Assembly (NCBI RefSeq): GCF_001485475.2
Contig: NZ_DF977001.1
Location: 310,001-374,000 of the forward strand
DNA from: Tepidanaerobacter syntrophicus
GTDB taxonomy: Bacteria > Bacillota > Thermosediminibacteria > Thermosediminibacterales > Tepidanaerobacteraceae
Length of the DNA stretch: 64,000 bases
Direction of reading: 5' to 3'
Positions 27,203 to 34,887 of the stretch are shown here, in pieces. Position numbers and translations under genes: made by a program. Each line of letters opens with the position of its first letter. The first letter of the stretch is position 1. A model generated the notes under the pieces. The model did not search any database and was not told where the DNA came from. It saw only the letters and a list, made by a program, of their open reading frames with translations.

Positions 27203-29112
27203 TTCGTCACATCCTCACTATTTAAACTCATATATGCTTTTATTGCTAAAATATCCTCATCCATTATGGTAAAGGGATACTTTTTACACAAATCTTTCAT
27301 TTCTTCATATATAACGGAATCGACCTCTGATTTATCATTTGTCAATTTAAATGACTGCCCTTTAAAAAGGTCCTTCTCTTTAGAACTTAAAGAAAGTCTC
27401 AAAGCTAAGTGAATAATTAGCCCTAAATAAGTTTCATTGCTCATTTTGATTGCAAGTTTATTTTTAAGCCTATCAACGAAACATGCTAGATCGGAAATTA
27501 TGCTTATAAATGCCGGGATCTCTTCTTTGTTTGCTATTTTTAAATTATTGGCCGATCTTTTACTTTGAAACTTGCTGGTTTCCACATTTAAAACATTGTA
27601 TATGCGAACCATATCAGTTTCTGATACAAATGGGCTTACGGAAATGACCGGAAAATTATCGTTCTTAAAATTAACTGTAGAAATAATTGCATCTACTTCA
27701 GGATCATTTAATGACTCGGCTTCAGACATCGAAATCGTTCCCTTGACTACTATATCGGGAAATTTATTTTTGAGGTTTGCTACAAGTAACTGGGCTCCTC
27801 CTAAACCGGTGGGACATACTGCGTATACTTTTTTTGTCTGTGTTCCCTTTGCCCTTTCTATGGCAGCTCCCAGATACATCATAATGTAGCTTATTTCATC
27901 ATCATCTAAGGAATATCCGGTATCTTTTTCAAAAACCTCAGCCATTATTTTGGCGGTTGAATATAGCTGTGCATATTTTTCTAAAACAATATCTTTGAGA
28001 GGGTTTTTTTCCTCCATTCCCAGCATTAGCCTGTTGTATGTGGCAGATAAATGAAGATTTAATCCTTTAGATAGTTCTTCATCATTCGAAAGGTCCATCC
28101 CCAAGATGCTGCCGGCTGTCTCTATCATAGTAGCAACACAATTATTTAACGACGGATTTAATTCCTCTTTATAGCTCTGATTAATTTTTCCGCTTAAAAG
28201 ATGTAATGTTATATATCCTACTTCAGCTTCAGGAATAGCAACTTCATATTCTTTCTCTATTTTTTTGCTCAAAAGTTTCGATATCTCATATTCAGGATTT
28301 TGCTTTAGGAAATTTAGTTTCTGCTCATCAATAGTTATATTAAAACCATCTTTAATCCTTTTTACCGCCATTGCTATATGGACTACTAATGCCAAAAAAG
28401 CACTATCGGTAAACCTGTAACCTAAGGCCTTTTGCGATTCATTCACGAAGATTTTTATAGGTTCTAAGTTGATATTAGACAAATAGGTGGAAAAAAGGTC
28501 TATAACAATATTGTCTCCTGGTTTTTTCATTGTATTTGCATAATTATTATTTATTTCTAGAAGACTTAACATTTGCGATTCATCGAGATTTTCTGTAAGA
28601 AAGCTTATGATAGCCTCTCTTTTATTATCTTCATCTCCTTCTAACGCCACACCTTTTTTCTGTGTCCTGACAACATCCAGGTCAAACCTTTTAAACCAAT
28701 TTTCAACATCATTTAAATCATTATAAAAGGTGGTTCTGCTAATACCGGTACGGGAGCATATATCGCTTATGGTAACAGTATCGCTTTCTTTTAAAAGAAT
28801 ACTTATAATTGCTTTCACTCGTTCTTCTTTCGATAACGGAGTTATATATGGCTTAAAATCAGAGAGTTCATTTTTGATTTTACAAATAGTTTCTTGATCG
28901 TTTTTCTCCCTATTTACCCAGATACCCGTACCTGGCTTAATACATAATTCCAGCCCCTTACTGGAAATCCACTCTCTAATGTCCTGCAAATCATTATATA
29001 TAGTTCTCTTGCTCACTTTATACTTATTAGCCAACTCTTCTGCCGTATACATCTGATTTTCTTCATTTAAAAATTCATACAGAATATGGCGCTGTCTCTC
29101 TGATAAATCCAT
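27199..29112 (-). CDS. BglG-family PRD transcriptional regulator of the DUF43xx cluster
   Basis: Cytoplasmic regulator, 637 aa from the ATG at 29112, behind AAAGGTGAT. Order: HTH (LSERQRHILYEFLNEENQMYTAEELANKYKVSKRTIYNDLQDI), second HTH (TVTISDICSRTGISRTTFYNDLNDV), PRD1 (ALVVHIAMAVKRIKDG), PRD2 (LNLHLSATYNRLMLG), an EIIB-like domain with a Cys (VYAVCPTGLGGAQLLVANL), and a C-terminal partial PRD-like region (GLIIHLALRLSLSSKE). There is no EIIA-2 domain. It is the first gene of the minus-strand cluster and should control it, and perhaps the divergent PTS operon. Confidence 0.88.
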   Translation of the reverse strand: MDLSERQRHILYEFLNEENQMYTAEELANKYKVSKRTIYNDLQDIREWISSKGLELCIKPGTGIWVNREKNDQETICKIKNELSDFKPYITPLSKEERVKAIISILLKESDTVTISDICSRTGISRTTFYNDLNDVENWFKRFDLDVVRTQKKGVALEGDEDNKREAIISFLTENLDESQMLSLLEINNNYANTMKKPGDNIVIDLFSTYLSNINLEPIKIFVNESQKALGYRFTDSAFLALVVHIAMAVKRIKDGFNITIDEQKLNFLKQNPEYEISKLLSKKIEKEYEVAIPEAEVGYITLHLLSGKINQSYKEELNPSLNNCVATMIETAGSILGMDLSNDEELSKGLNLHLSATYNRLMLGMEEKNPLKDIVLEKYAQLYSTAKIMAEVFEKDTGYSLDDDEISYIMMYLGAAIERAKGTQTKKVYAVCPTGLGGAQLLVANLKNKFPDIVVKGTISMSEAESLNDPEVDAIISTVNFKNDNFPVISVSPFVSETDMVRIYNVLNVETSKFQSKRSANNLKIANKEEIPAFISIISDLACFVDRLKNKLAIKMSNETYLGLIIHLALRLSLSSKEKDLFKGQSFKLTNDKSEVDSVIYEEMKDLCKKYPFTIMDEDILAIKAYMSLNSEDVTK

Positions 29113-29340
29113 AAAATCACCTTTATTTATATTCAAAAGTATTATTTTTGCAAAACCATTGTTGAAATAAAATACTATATCTATATACTTTCCAATTAAC
29201 TTTTGATAATAATATTCGCTATTTCCTTGGAATATCCTTTAATATAATAAGTTCAATTTATTGCACCATACTAATTGCAATTTAGTACTTTATTTTTAAA
29301 ACCAAACTATGTTTTTCCTTTCTGTTAGGAAAATATTTAT

Positions 29341-29370
29341 TTGAAGAAGGTATAACTTACTTTATAAAAT
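29341..29370 (+). promoter_or_regulatory. Candidate promoter of the lactose/cellobiose-family PTS operon
   Basis: TTGAAG (29341-29346) and TATAAA (29363-29368; 16-base spacer) or TAAAAT (29365-29370) precede the EIIA start by about 46 bases. The elements are moderate. The rest of the 29113-29400 divergent spacer is AT-rich with no gene I can support. Confidence 0.35.
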
Positions 29371-29415
29371 AGTTTTAGAAGCATCAAATTAAAATAATGT
29401 AGAAAGGTGGCAGTC

Positions 29416-29751
29416 ATGCAAAACATAGAAGAAGTTTCTGTTAAAATTATTGCTTCCGCCGGAGATGCCTTAGCGCAGATGGTGCAGGCTTTAGATGCCG
29501 CACGAGTAGGCGATTTTGAAAAAGCTGACAGCTTAATGCAGCAAGCAAGTCTTTCTATTACCGAAGCTCATAAAGTTCAAACGGGTCTTATTACTCAAGA
29601 AGCACAGGGCATTAAAAGTGAATATTCTATATTAATGGTTCATGCACAAGACCATCTGATGAATGCAATGCTTGCTCAAATATTAATTAAGGAAATGATA
29701 CAGCTTTATAGAAAGCTTGCAGAAGTTTCAAAAGGAGGCAAATTTAATTGA
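29416..29751 (+). CDS. PTS lactose/cellobiose-family EIIA component
   Basis: Cytoplasmic helical phosphocarrier, 111 aa from the ATG at 29416 (AGAAAGGTGG upstream). The family core is EEVSVKIIASAGDALAQMVQALDAARVGDFEKADSLMQQAS and the phosphorylation region VHAQDHLMNAML. It overlaps the next gene by 4 bases. Confidence 0.94.
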   Translation: MQNIEEVSVKIIASAGDALAQMVQALDAARVGDFEKADSLMQQASLSITEAHKVQTGLITQEAQGIKSEYSILMVHAQDHLMNAMLAQILIKEMIQLYRKLAEVSKGGKFN

Positions 29752-30701
29752 GCTTTGGAATAATTGCTACATGGCGCATGGCCCTTGAAGGCGTTGAAAA
29801 AGCTGCAAAAATGCTGAAAGACGGTTCAAGCGCAGGTGATGCATTAGAAAATGCTATAATGGCGGTTGAAGATTATCCCTTTTATAAGTCAGTAGGTTAC
29901 GGCGGATTGCCCAATGAAAACGGCGAAGTGGAACTGGATGCAGCTTTTATGGATGGAGATACTTTATCTATCGGTGCAGTTGGAGGAATTCGCGACTTTA
30001 AAAATCCCATTAGCATTGCCCGCCATCTTAGTCGAGAAAGATTTAATATCTTTTTAGTTGGCATTGGCGCTGAAGAATATGCTCATAAAAACGGTTTTGA
30101 AAGAAAAAACATGTTAACAGAACGTGCCAAAAAGATCTGGGACAAACGAATTAGGGAAATAAGAGAACAGAACCTTAGCCCGTACGATGGTCACGATACA
30201 GTAGGTATGGTTTGTCTTGACAAAAATTCAAGTATGGCAGCAGGAACTTCTACCAGCGGTTTATTTATGAAAAAGCGGGGACGTGTAGGCGACTCGCCGT
30301 TATCAGGTTCGGGGTTTTATGTAGATTCACAAATCGGCGGAGCTGTTGCCACAGGTCTCGGGGAAGATATCATGAAAGGGTGCCTGTCTTATGAAACTGT
30401 AAAACTGATAGAAAGGGGTCTTAGTCCACAAGAAGCTGCAGAAAAGTCAGTATATGAGCTTACGCAAAAATTATTGCAAAGGAGGGGAAAATCCGGAGAA
30501 ATATCTGTTGTATGTATGGACAATAAGGGACGTTGGGGCGTCGGAACAAATGTAGAGTTTTCATTTGTTGTATCTTGCGAGGATGATAATGTTCCCAAGG
30601 TATACCTTGCAAATCCTCATGGCAGCAAAACCTTGTACTCTCAGGCCAGTCAACAATGGCTAGAAGAATACCTTAAAAGAATTACAAGCCCCATAGTGTA
30701 A
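29748..30701 (+). CDS. Glycosylasparaginase/isoaspartyl peptidase family Ntn-hydrolase (cytoplasmic)
   Basis: Self-cleaving N-terminal-nucleophile hydrolase, 317 aa, starting at TTG 29748 with AAAGGAGG upstream. The processing site and nucleophile Thr151 lie in YDGHDTVGMVCLD; RGRVGDSPLSGSGFYVD and GGAVATGLGEDIMKG are the substrate-side motifs. Family enzymes cleave GlcNAc-Asn or beta-aspartyl peptides. There is no signal peptide, unlike several bacterial homologues, so it acts on a cytoplasmic substrate. It lies between the PTS EIIA and EIIC genes, strongly suggesting that the PTS imports its substrate, perhaps phosphorylated GlcNAc-Asn. Confidence 0.9.
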   Translation: MSFGIIATWRMALEGVEKAAKMLKDGSSAGDALENAIMAVEDYPFYKSVGYGGLPNENGEVELDAAFMDGDTLSIGAVGGIRDFKNPISIARHLSRERFNIFLVGIGAEEYAHKNGFERKNMLTERAKKIWDKRIREIREQNLSPYDGHDTVGMVCLDKNSSMAAGTSTSGLFMKKRGRVGDSPLSGSGFYVDSQIGGAVATGLGEDIMKGCLSYETVKLIERGLSPQEAAEKSVYELTQKLLQRRGKSGEISVVCMDNKGRWGVGTNVEFSFVVSCEDDNVPKVYLANPHGSKTLYSQASQQWLEEYLKRITSPIV

Positions 30702-30734
30702 AAGTTAAAGCCAAAAAATGAAAGGAGATTTTAT

Positions 30735-32054
30735 ATGAATAAGGTACAGGATTTTCTTGAAAAGAAATTATTACCCTTTGCTGTAAAATTAGCAGGTCAA
30801 CGGCATTTAGCCGCTATTCGCGATGGATTTATTTCATTTATGCCCTTCTTAATCATAGGTTCTATATTCATTATTATTCAAGATTTTCCTGCTCCCGGAT
30901 GGCAAGAGCTGCAGACAAAGCTTTTTGGGCCGGGATTCAATCAGTTTATTATACTTCCAAAAAGAGTCACTTACGATATAATGTCAATATATATAGTCGC
31001 AGCAGTAGCATACAAGCTAGCCCAATCTTACAAAATTGATGCTTTCTCGGCATCCTTATTAGGAATTGCTTCATTTATACTTGTAACGCCTATTACTACG
31101 ACGATAGAAATTGATAATACAGTTCATACCGTAGAAAAGGTCATAACAGTTGGTGGCTGGTATGGAACCCAGGGGCTGTTAGTAGCACTTTTAGTTGCAA
31201 TTATATCCACTGAAATATTTAATTATTTTATCAAAAAGGGTATTATTATACGAATGCCTGAAGGTGTTCCGCCGGCAGTAAGCAGAGCTTTCTCAGCTCT
31301 TATTCCCGGATTTGCAGTAATCGTATTTATGTTGCTGGTTCGTCTTGCTTTCCTTCAGACGCCCTATGGTTATATTCATGATTTTATCTATAAAATTGTT
31401 GCTGCACCGATGACTGCTTTAGTAGCAAATAATCTTTTAGGGGCAGTTGGGACAGTTTTTGCTATTTCCCTCCTGTGGTGCATAGGTTTAAATGGCGGAG
31501 CAATTGTGAATGGCATTCTAAGACCATTCTGGGTGCCTTTGCAGGAAGCAAATTTGGCCGCAATTGAACAAGGCCTTCCTGTTCCAAACATCATTACAGA
31601 ACAGTTCTTTGATATGATTTGGATCGGAGGTGCCGGCGCTACTTTACCTGTAGTATTCCTGCTTATACTCAGAGCAAAATCAAAACAATATAAAGAACTT
31701 GGCAAATTATCTCTTGCACCTGGCTTGTTCAACATAAATGAACCTATAATGTTTGGTCTTCCTGTAGTTCTTAATCCAATAATGATGATACCCTTGATTT
31801 TGGGTCCTGTGACAATAACTATAGTAAATTATCTTGCGATGGCAGCCAACATTGTTGCAAGGCCTACAGGTGTCATTCTTCCGTGGACTACACCGCCGAT
31901 AATTCAAGGCTTCCTTATTACAGGTCACTGGACTGGGGCAGTGCTTCAACTTGTAGATATATTAATTGTCGGAGCAATCTGGTGGCCGTTTATAGCGATG
32001 GCAGACAAGCAAAGATACGAGGAGGAGCAAGCGCAGGCACAAATCGAGGAGTAA
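30735..32054 (+). CDS. PTS lactose/cellobiose-family EIIC permease
   Basis: Integral membrane sugar carrier, 439 aa, with about 10 hydrophobic segments. Motifs: ADFISFMPFLIIGS-like start (AAIRDGFISFMPFLIIGSIF), GGWYGTQGLLVALLVAIIS, MPEGVPPAVSRAFSALIPG, GLNGGAIVNGILRPFWVPL and the substrate-site NINEPIMFGLPVVLNP. AAAGGAG precedes the ATG. It works with the EIIA and EIIB of the same operon. Confidence 0.95.
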   Translation: MNKVQDFLEKKLLPFAVKLAGQRHLAAIRDGFISFMPFLIIGSIFIIIQDFPAPGWQELQTKLFGPGFNQFIILPKRVTYDIMSIYIVAAVAYKLAQSYKIDAFSASLLGIASFILVTPITTTIEIDNTVHTVEKVITVGGWYGTQGLLVALLVAIISTEIFNYFIKKGIIIRMPEGVPPAVSRAFSALIPGFAVIVFMLLVRLAFLQTPYGYIHDFIYKIVAAPMTALVANNLLGAVGTVFAISLLWCIGLNGGAIVNGILRPFWVPLQEANLAAIEQGLPVPNIITEQFFDMIWIGGAGATLPVVFLLILRAKSKQYKELGKLSLAPGLFNINEPIMFGLPVVLNPIMMIPLILGPVTITIVNYLAMAANIVARPTGVILPWTTPPIIQGFLITGHWTGAVLQLVDILIVGAIWWPFIAMADKQRYEEEQAQAQIEE

Positions 32055-32085
32055 AACTACTTTTGTAAGTTCGGAGGAAAAAACT

Positions 32086-32394
32086 ATGAAAATATATCTT
32101 GTATGTTATGCGGGCATGTCCACTAGTTTGCTGCTTACGCGGATGGAAAAAGTTGCAAAAGAACAAAATTTAGATGTAGACATTCAGGCAGTTGCGGCAA
32201 CACAGATTCACGAAGCATTAGAGGATGCAGATGTTATACTTTTAGGCCCTCAGGCTCGATACCTTTTGAAAGATGTTCAAGAAATTGCATCGAAGAAGGG
32301 AGTGCCAGTAGAAGTTATAGATTCTGTAACTTATGGGACCATGAATGGTGCAAAGGTTCTTGATATGGCTTTAAATCTTATAAAGAAAAAATAG
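32086..32394 (+). CDS. PTS lactose/cellobiose-family EIIB component
   Basis: Cytoplasmic phosphocarrier, 102 aa. The phosphocysteine is Cys7 in MKIYLVCYAGMSTSLLLTRME; DADVILLGPQARYLLKDVQEIA is the conserved middle. GGAGG lies upstream. It is the last intact gene of the operon; a decayed pfk fragment follows at once. Confidence 0.95.
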   Translation: MKIYLVCYAGMSTSLLLTRMEKVAKEQNLDVDIQAVAATQIHEALEDADVILLGPQARYLLKDVQEIASKKGVPVEVIDSVTYGTMNGAKVLDMALNLIKKK

Positions 32395-32400
32395 CAGCAA

Positions 32401-32514
32401 AATTTATGCCTACCAATGGGTAGATAAAACGAATAGAGGGTTACACAAGATGCTCTCAATTACACGCTACCGCTTATTCAAAGTGAGGTAAAAATTCCTT
32501 TTGCAGATAGATAA
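32401..32514 (+). pseudogene. Relic of the 3' end of a second pfk gene
   Basis: The sequence aligns base for base with the end of the intact pfk gene (19394-19490), with one missing base. Allowing for that shift it reads QWVDKTNR..VTQDALNYTLPLIQSEVKIPFADR, against QWIDKTNRWVTRDALDYMLPLIQGEVKVPFIEG in the intact gene. It ends in TAA just before a copy of the same terminator. It is in the orientation of the PTS operon and only 6 bases after EIIB, so a pfk gene was probably once the last gene of that operon. Confidence 0.85.
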
Positions 32515-32553
32515 AAACTCCCTGCGTTCCTTCCAGGTTCGCAGGGAGTTTTT
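32513..32553. terminator. Bidirectional terminator, second copy
   Basis: A 14-bp perfect stem AAAAACTCCCTGCG / CGCAGGGAGTTTTT (32513-32526 and 32540-32553) with T-runs at both ends. It is a near copy of the terminator at 21504-21544, including the following ATCTTCTTGATATT. Confidence 0.92.
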
Positions 32554-32568
32554 ATCTTCTTGATATTT

Positions 32569-32729
32569 CTATACTATCTCTTCCATGAGTTCTTTCATAG
32601 TAACAATTCTGGCAGTTCCTTCATATTCATTAATGGCCATATGGACTTTATTTTTTGTAATTTCCTAAAAAGTTCATCCGTTTTTGTGATTATATCATTT
32701 TCTTTGTATGGATCTATCCCGAATATCTC
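32569..32729 (-). pseudogene. Relic of a CorC/HlyC-type CBS-domain protein
   Basis: On the minus strand, EIFGIDPYKENDIITKTDELFRKLQKIK runs in one frame and KVHMAINEYEGTARIVTMKELMEEIV in the next, ending at a stop at 32569-32571. The second piece matches the CBS-pair signature of CorC/HlyC proteins ([27 protein letters not shown]) with internal loss of residues. With a frameshift and only about 50 codons, it is non-functional. I see no intact gene in 32395-32837. Confidence 0.7.
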
Positions 32730-32837
32730 AACAAAAAATTAGTATATAAGCTCAGCAGTTTGCTAACATACATTAACTTGCAGCCTTTATAAGTTAATGA
32801 TTTTACATATCGTAGCATTATTTATAAAGATAGATGT

Positions 32838-33707
32838 TTATTCCTTTATACTTCTTATTCCTGCATTTTTTATTATATCTGCAACATCTTGCCATTTGTT
32901 TAAAGTGTAGATATGGAGGCCATCGATTCCCATATTAATATAATCGTAAATTAATTTTACAGTGTATTCCTTACCTGCTTTTTTGAAATCTTCAGGGCTG
33001 TCGCCATATTTTCCTATGATTTCCGCTAATTCCTTCGGAATCGAGCATCCGTTAGATACCGTCATTCGAATCGTAGGATCCTTTGAAAGAACCGGCATAA
33101 TACCGGCATCTATAGGTAATGTAACTCCGGCTTTTCTAATTTGTTCAACCCAACACTGATAGTTTTTGACATCATAGCATAATTGGGTCATTATGTAGTC
33201 TCCACCGGCGTCCTGCTTTAATCGAAGGTGAGCTATATCTTCTTTAAGAGAACCAGCTTGAATATGCTTTTCCGGGTTCCCTGCTACTGCAATGCAAAAT
33301 TCAGGGAAATTTGTCCTAATATATTCTACTAACTCATTGGCATGATCAAAATCTCCTCTTGTTTCCTGCCATCCCTTGGGGAAGTCTCCTCTTAATGCTA
33401 GAATGTGGTTAACCCCCATTTTTAAGTATGTCTCTAGCTCTTCGCGTATTTTTTCTTTTTTATTGCCTATGCATGTATAATGAGTTACCGGAATTGTTTT
33501 GCCGCTTTCTTTAATGGCCTTGCATATTTCCATATTCCGGCCTACATTCGTTCCTCCCGCACCGTATGTACAGCTGATAAAATCCGGTTTATAAGCGTAT
33601 AAATGCTCTAATGTGTCAAGAAGAGGTTCCATGGACTGTTCAGCTTTAGGTGGGAAAACCTCGAAAGAAAAAGACATCCTTTTTTTCATAATATCGGTTA
33701 CTTTCAT
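32838..33707 (-). CDS. metF: Methylenetetrahydrofolate reductase MetF
   Basis: Cytoplasmic flavoenzyme, 289 aa, reducing 5,10-methylene- to 5-methyl-tetrahydrofolate. Family stretches: FSFEVFPPKAEQSMEPLLDTLEHL, ISCTYGAGGTNVGRNMEI, HYTCIGNKKEKIREEL, ILALRGDFPKGW, AVAGNPEKHIQAG and YIMTQLCYDVKNYQCWV. It is a single gene with no neighbour of the same pathway. The ATG at 33707 lacks a nearby ribosome site because a palindrome (33715-33791) sits directly upstream. Confidence 0.94.
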   Translation of the reverse strand: MKVTDIMKKRMSFSFEVFPPKAEQSMEPLLDTLEHLYAYKPDFISCTYGAGGTNVGRNMEICKAIKESGKTIPVTHYTCIGNKKEKIREELETYLKMGVNHILALRGDFPKGWQETRGDFDHANELVEYIRTNFPEFCIAVAGNPEKHIQAGSLKEDIAHLRLKQDAGGDYIMTQLCYDVKNYQCWVEQIRKAGVTLPIDAGIMPVLSKDPTIRMTVSNGCSIPKELAEIIGKYGDSPEDFKKAGKEYTVKLIYDYINMGIDGLHIYTLNKWQDVADIIKNAGIRSIKE

Positions 33708-33714
33708 GTTGTGC

Positions 33715-33791
33715 CGTTACAGAAAACTTATAAAGCTTTATATGATATAAGGGAGTCTAGCTTTTTAATGTTTTAAGTTTTTTCTGTAACG
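33715..33791. repeat. Imperfect palindrome upstream of metF
   Basis: The arms CGTTACAGAAAACTTA (33715-33730) and TAAGTTTTTTCTGTAACG (33774-33791) are complementary except for two extra bases, with 43 bases between. It lies 7 bases before the metF ATG. An AGGAGGTGAAT-like site is immediately beyond its far side (about 33794-33804). It could be a small MITE-like insertion or a leader RNA hairpin; I cannot decide which. Confidence 0.6.
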
Positions 33792-34060
33792 ATATTCACC
33801 TCCTGCATTATTTTTTGATCATCTTCGGTCAGTTCCTTAATTATTTTCTTAGCTTTATTTGTTTTCTAAATTCTTCTTTATATTGTTTTCTTGTCATTTA
33901 AGCAAGCCCCGTGTTTTTATACTATCATATACAAAAATTTTCTCCAAGTTGATTTTATGGGCTATAGGAAAACAACCTAACGTGTTAAATAAGTATCCCT
34001 TACTTCATTTTCATGTTATTATATAAACATAGGCAAATTTTTTATGAGGTGGGTAAATTT

Positions 34061-34711
34061 ATGAAGACTATACTTTGTTATGGTGATTCCAACACATGGG
34101 GTCATAATCCTGATGGTACAGGTAGGTATCCAAAGCATATAAGGTGGCCAAGTGTGCTTCAAAATGAGCTCGGTCAAGGATTCGAGGTGGTACCCGAGGG
34201 TCTAAACGGCAGAACCACTGTCTGGGATGATCCTGTCAGAGGGGAACATAGAAACGGCAAAGCTTATCTTTTGCCATGCTTACATACTCATAAGCCTTTA
34301 GATCTTGTAATATTATTTCTAGGCAGCAACGACCTAAAAAGTAGGTTTAGTGTAACATCTAATGAAATAGCACAGAGCGTAGAAATGTTGGTAAATATAA
34401 TCAAGAAAAGTGAAACAGGGCCAAATTTAGGATCCCCGGAAGTCATGGTAATAATTCCTCCGCCGATTTTGATTCCGGAAAATGCGCCAACTATAAGTTA
34501 TTTAGCACCTGAGCTTGAAAAAGCTATAGAAAAGAGTAAGCATTTTTCAGAGCAGTATACGATGGTATTAAGCGGGCAATGCCATTTATTAGACTCGTCT
34601 AAATATATCTCAACCAGCAAAATAGACGGTATGCACTTAGACCCTGAAAGCCATGCTGTTTTAGGTAAAGAAGTTGCGGCATACATCAAGAAACATATAT
34701 TCACGGAATAA
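34061..34711 (+). CDS. SGNH/GDSL-type esterase
   Basis: Cytoplasmic hydrolase, 216 aa from the ATG at 34061 (GAGGTGGG upstream). Block I is TILCYGDSNTWGHNPDGTGRYP with nucleophile Ser, block III LFLGSNDLKSRF, and block V DGMHLDPESHAVLG supplies Asp and His. Relatives act as arylesterases or acyl/acetyl-ester hydrolases, some on sugars. It stands alone, so the substrate is open. Confidence 0.9.
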   Translation: MKTILCYGDSNTWGHNPDGTGRYPKHIRWPSVLQNELGQGFEVVPEGLNGRTTVWDDPVRGEHRNGKAYLLPCLHTHKPLDLVILFLGSNDLKSRFSVTSNEIAQSVEMLVNIIKKSETGPNLGSPEVMVIIPPPILIPENAPTISYLAPELEKAIEKSKHFSEQYTMVLSGQCHLLDSSKYISTSKIDGMHLDPESHAVLGKEVAAYIKKHIFTE

Positions 34712-34887
34712 AGAGAAAAATCCCCCTTTATTTCATACACTTTCACTTATTTTACCCATTGTTATACATTTTTTTGATAGCATAATAATTTACAAGAAAG
34801 CACTCCATCAATAAGTTGTTTGTTTGCCAGCTCATAGACATAACCGTCTAAAAGCTGATATACTATTACTAATAAAGATTGTAAAGG

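Noticed and set aside
33774-33898. Short minus-strand reading MTRKQYKEEFRKQ, recalling the start of IS3-type OrfA, continuing in a shifted frame to 33774
   Set aside because: Only about 14 residues fit, the rest does not resemble OrfA, and there is no partner OrfB or inverted repeat. Left as unassigned sequence upstream of metF.
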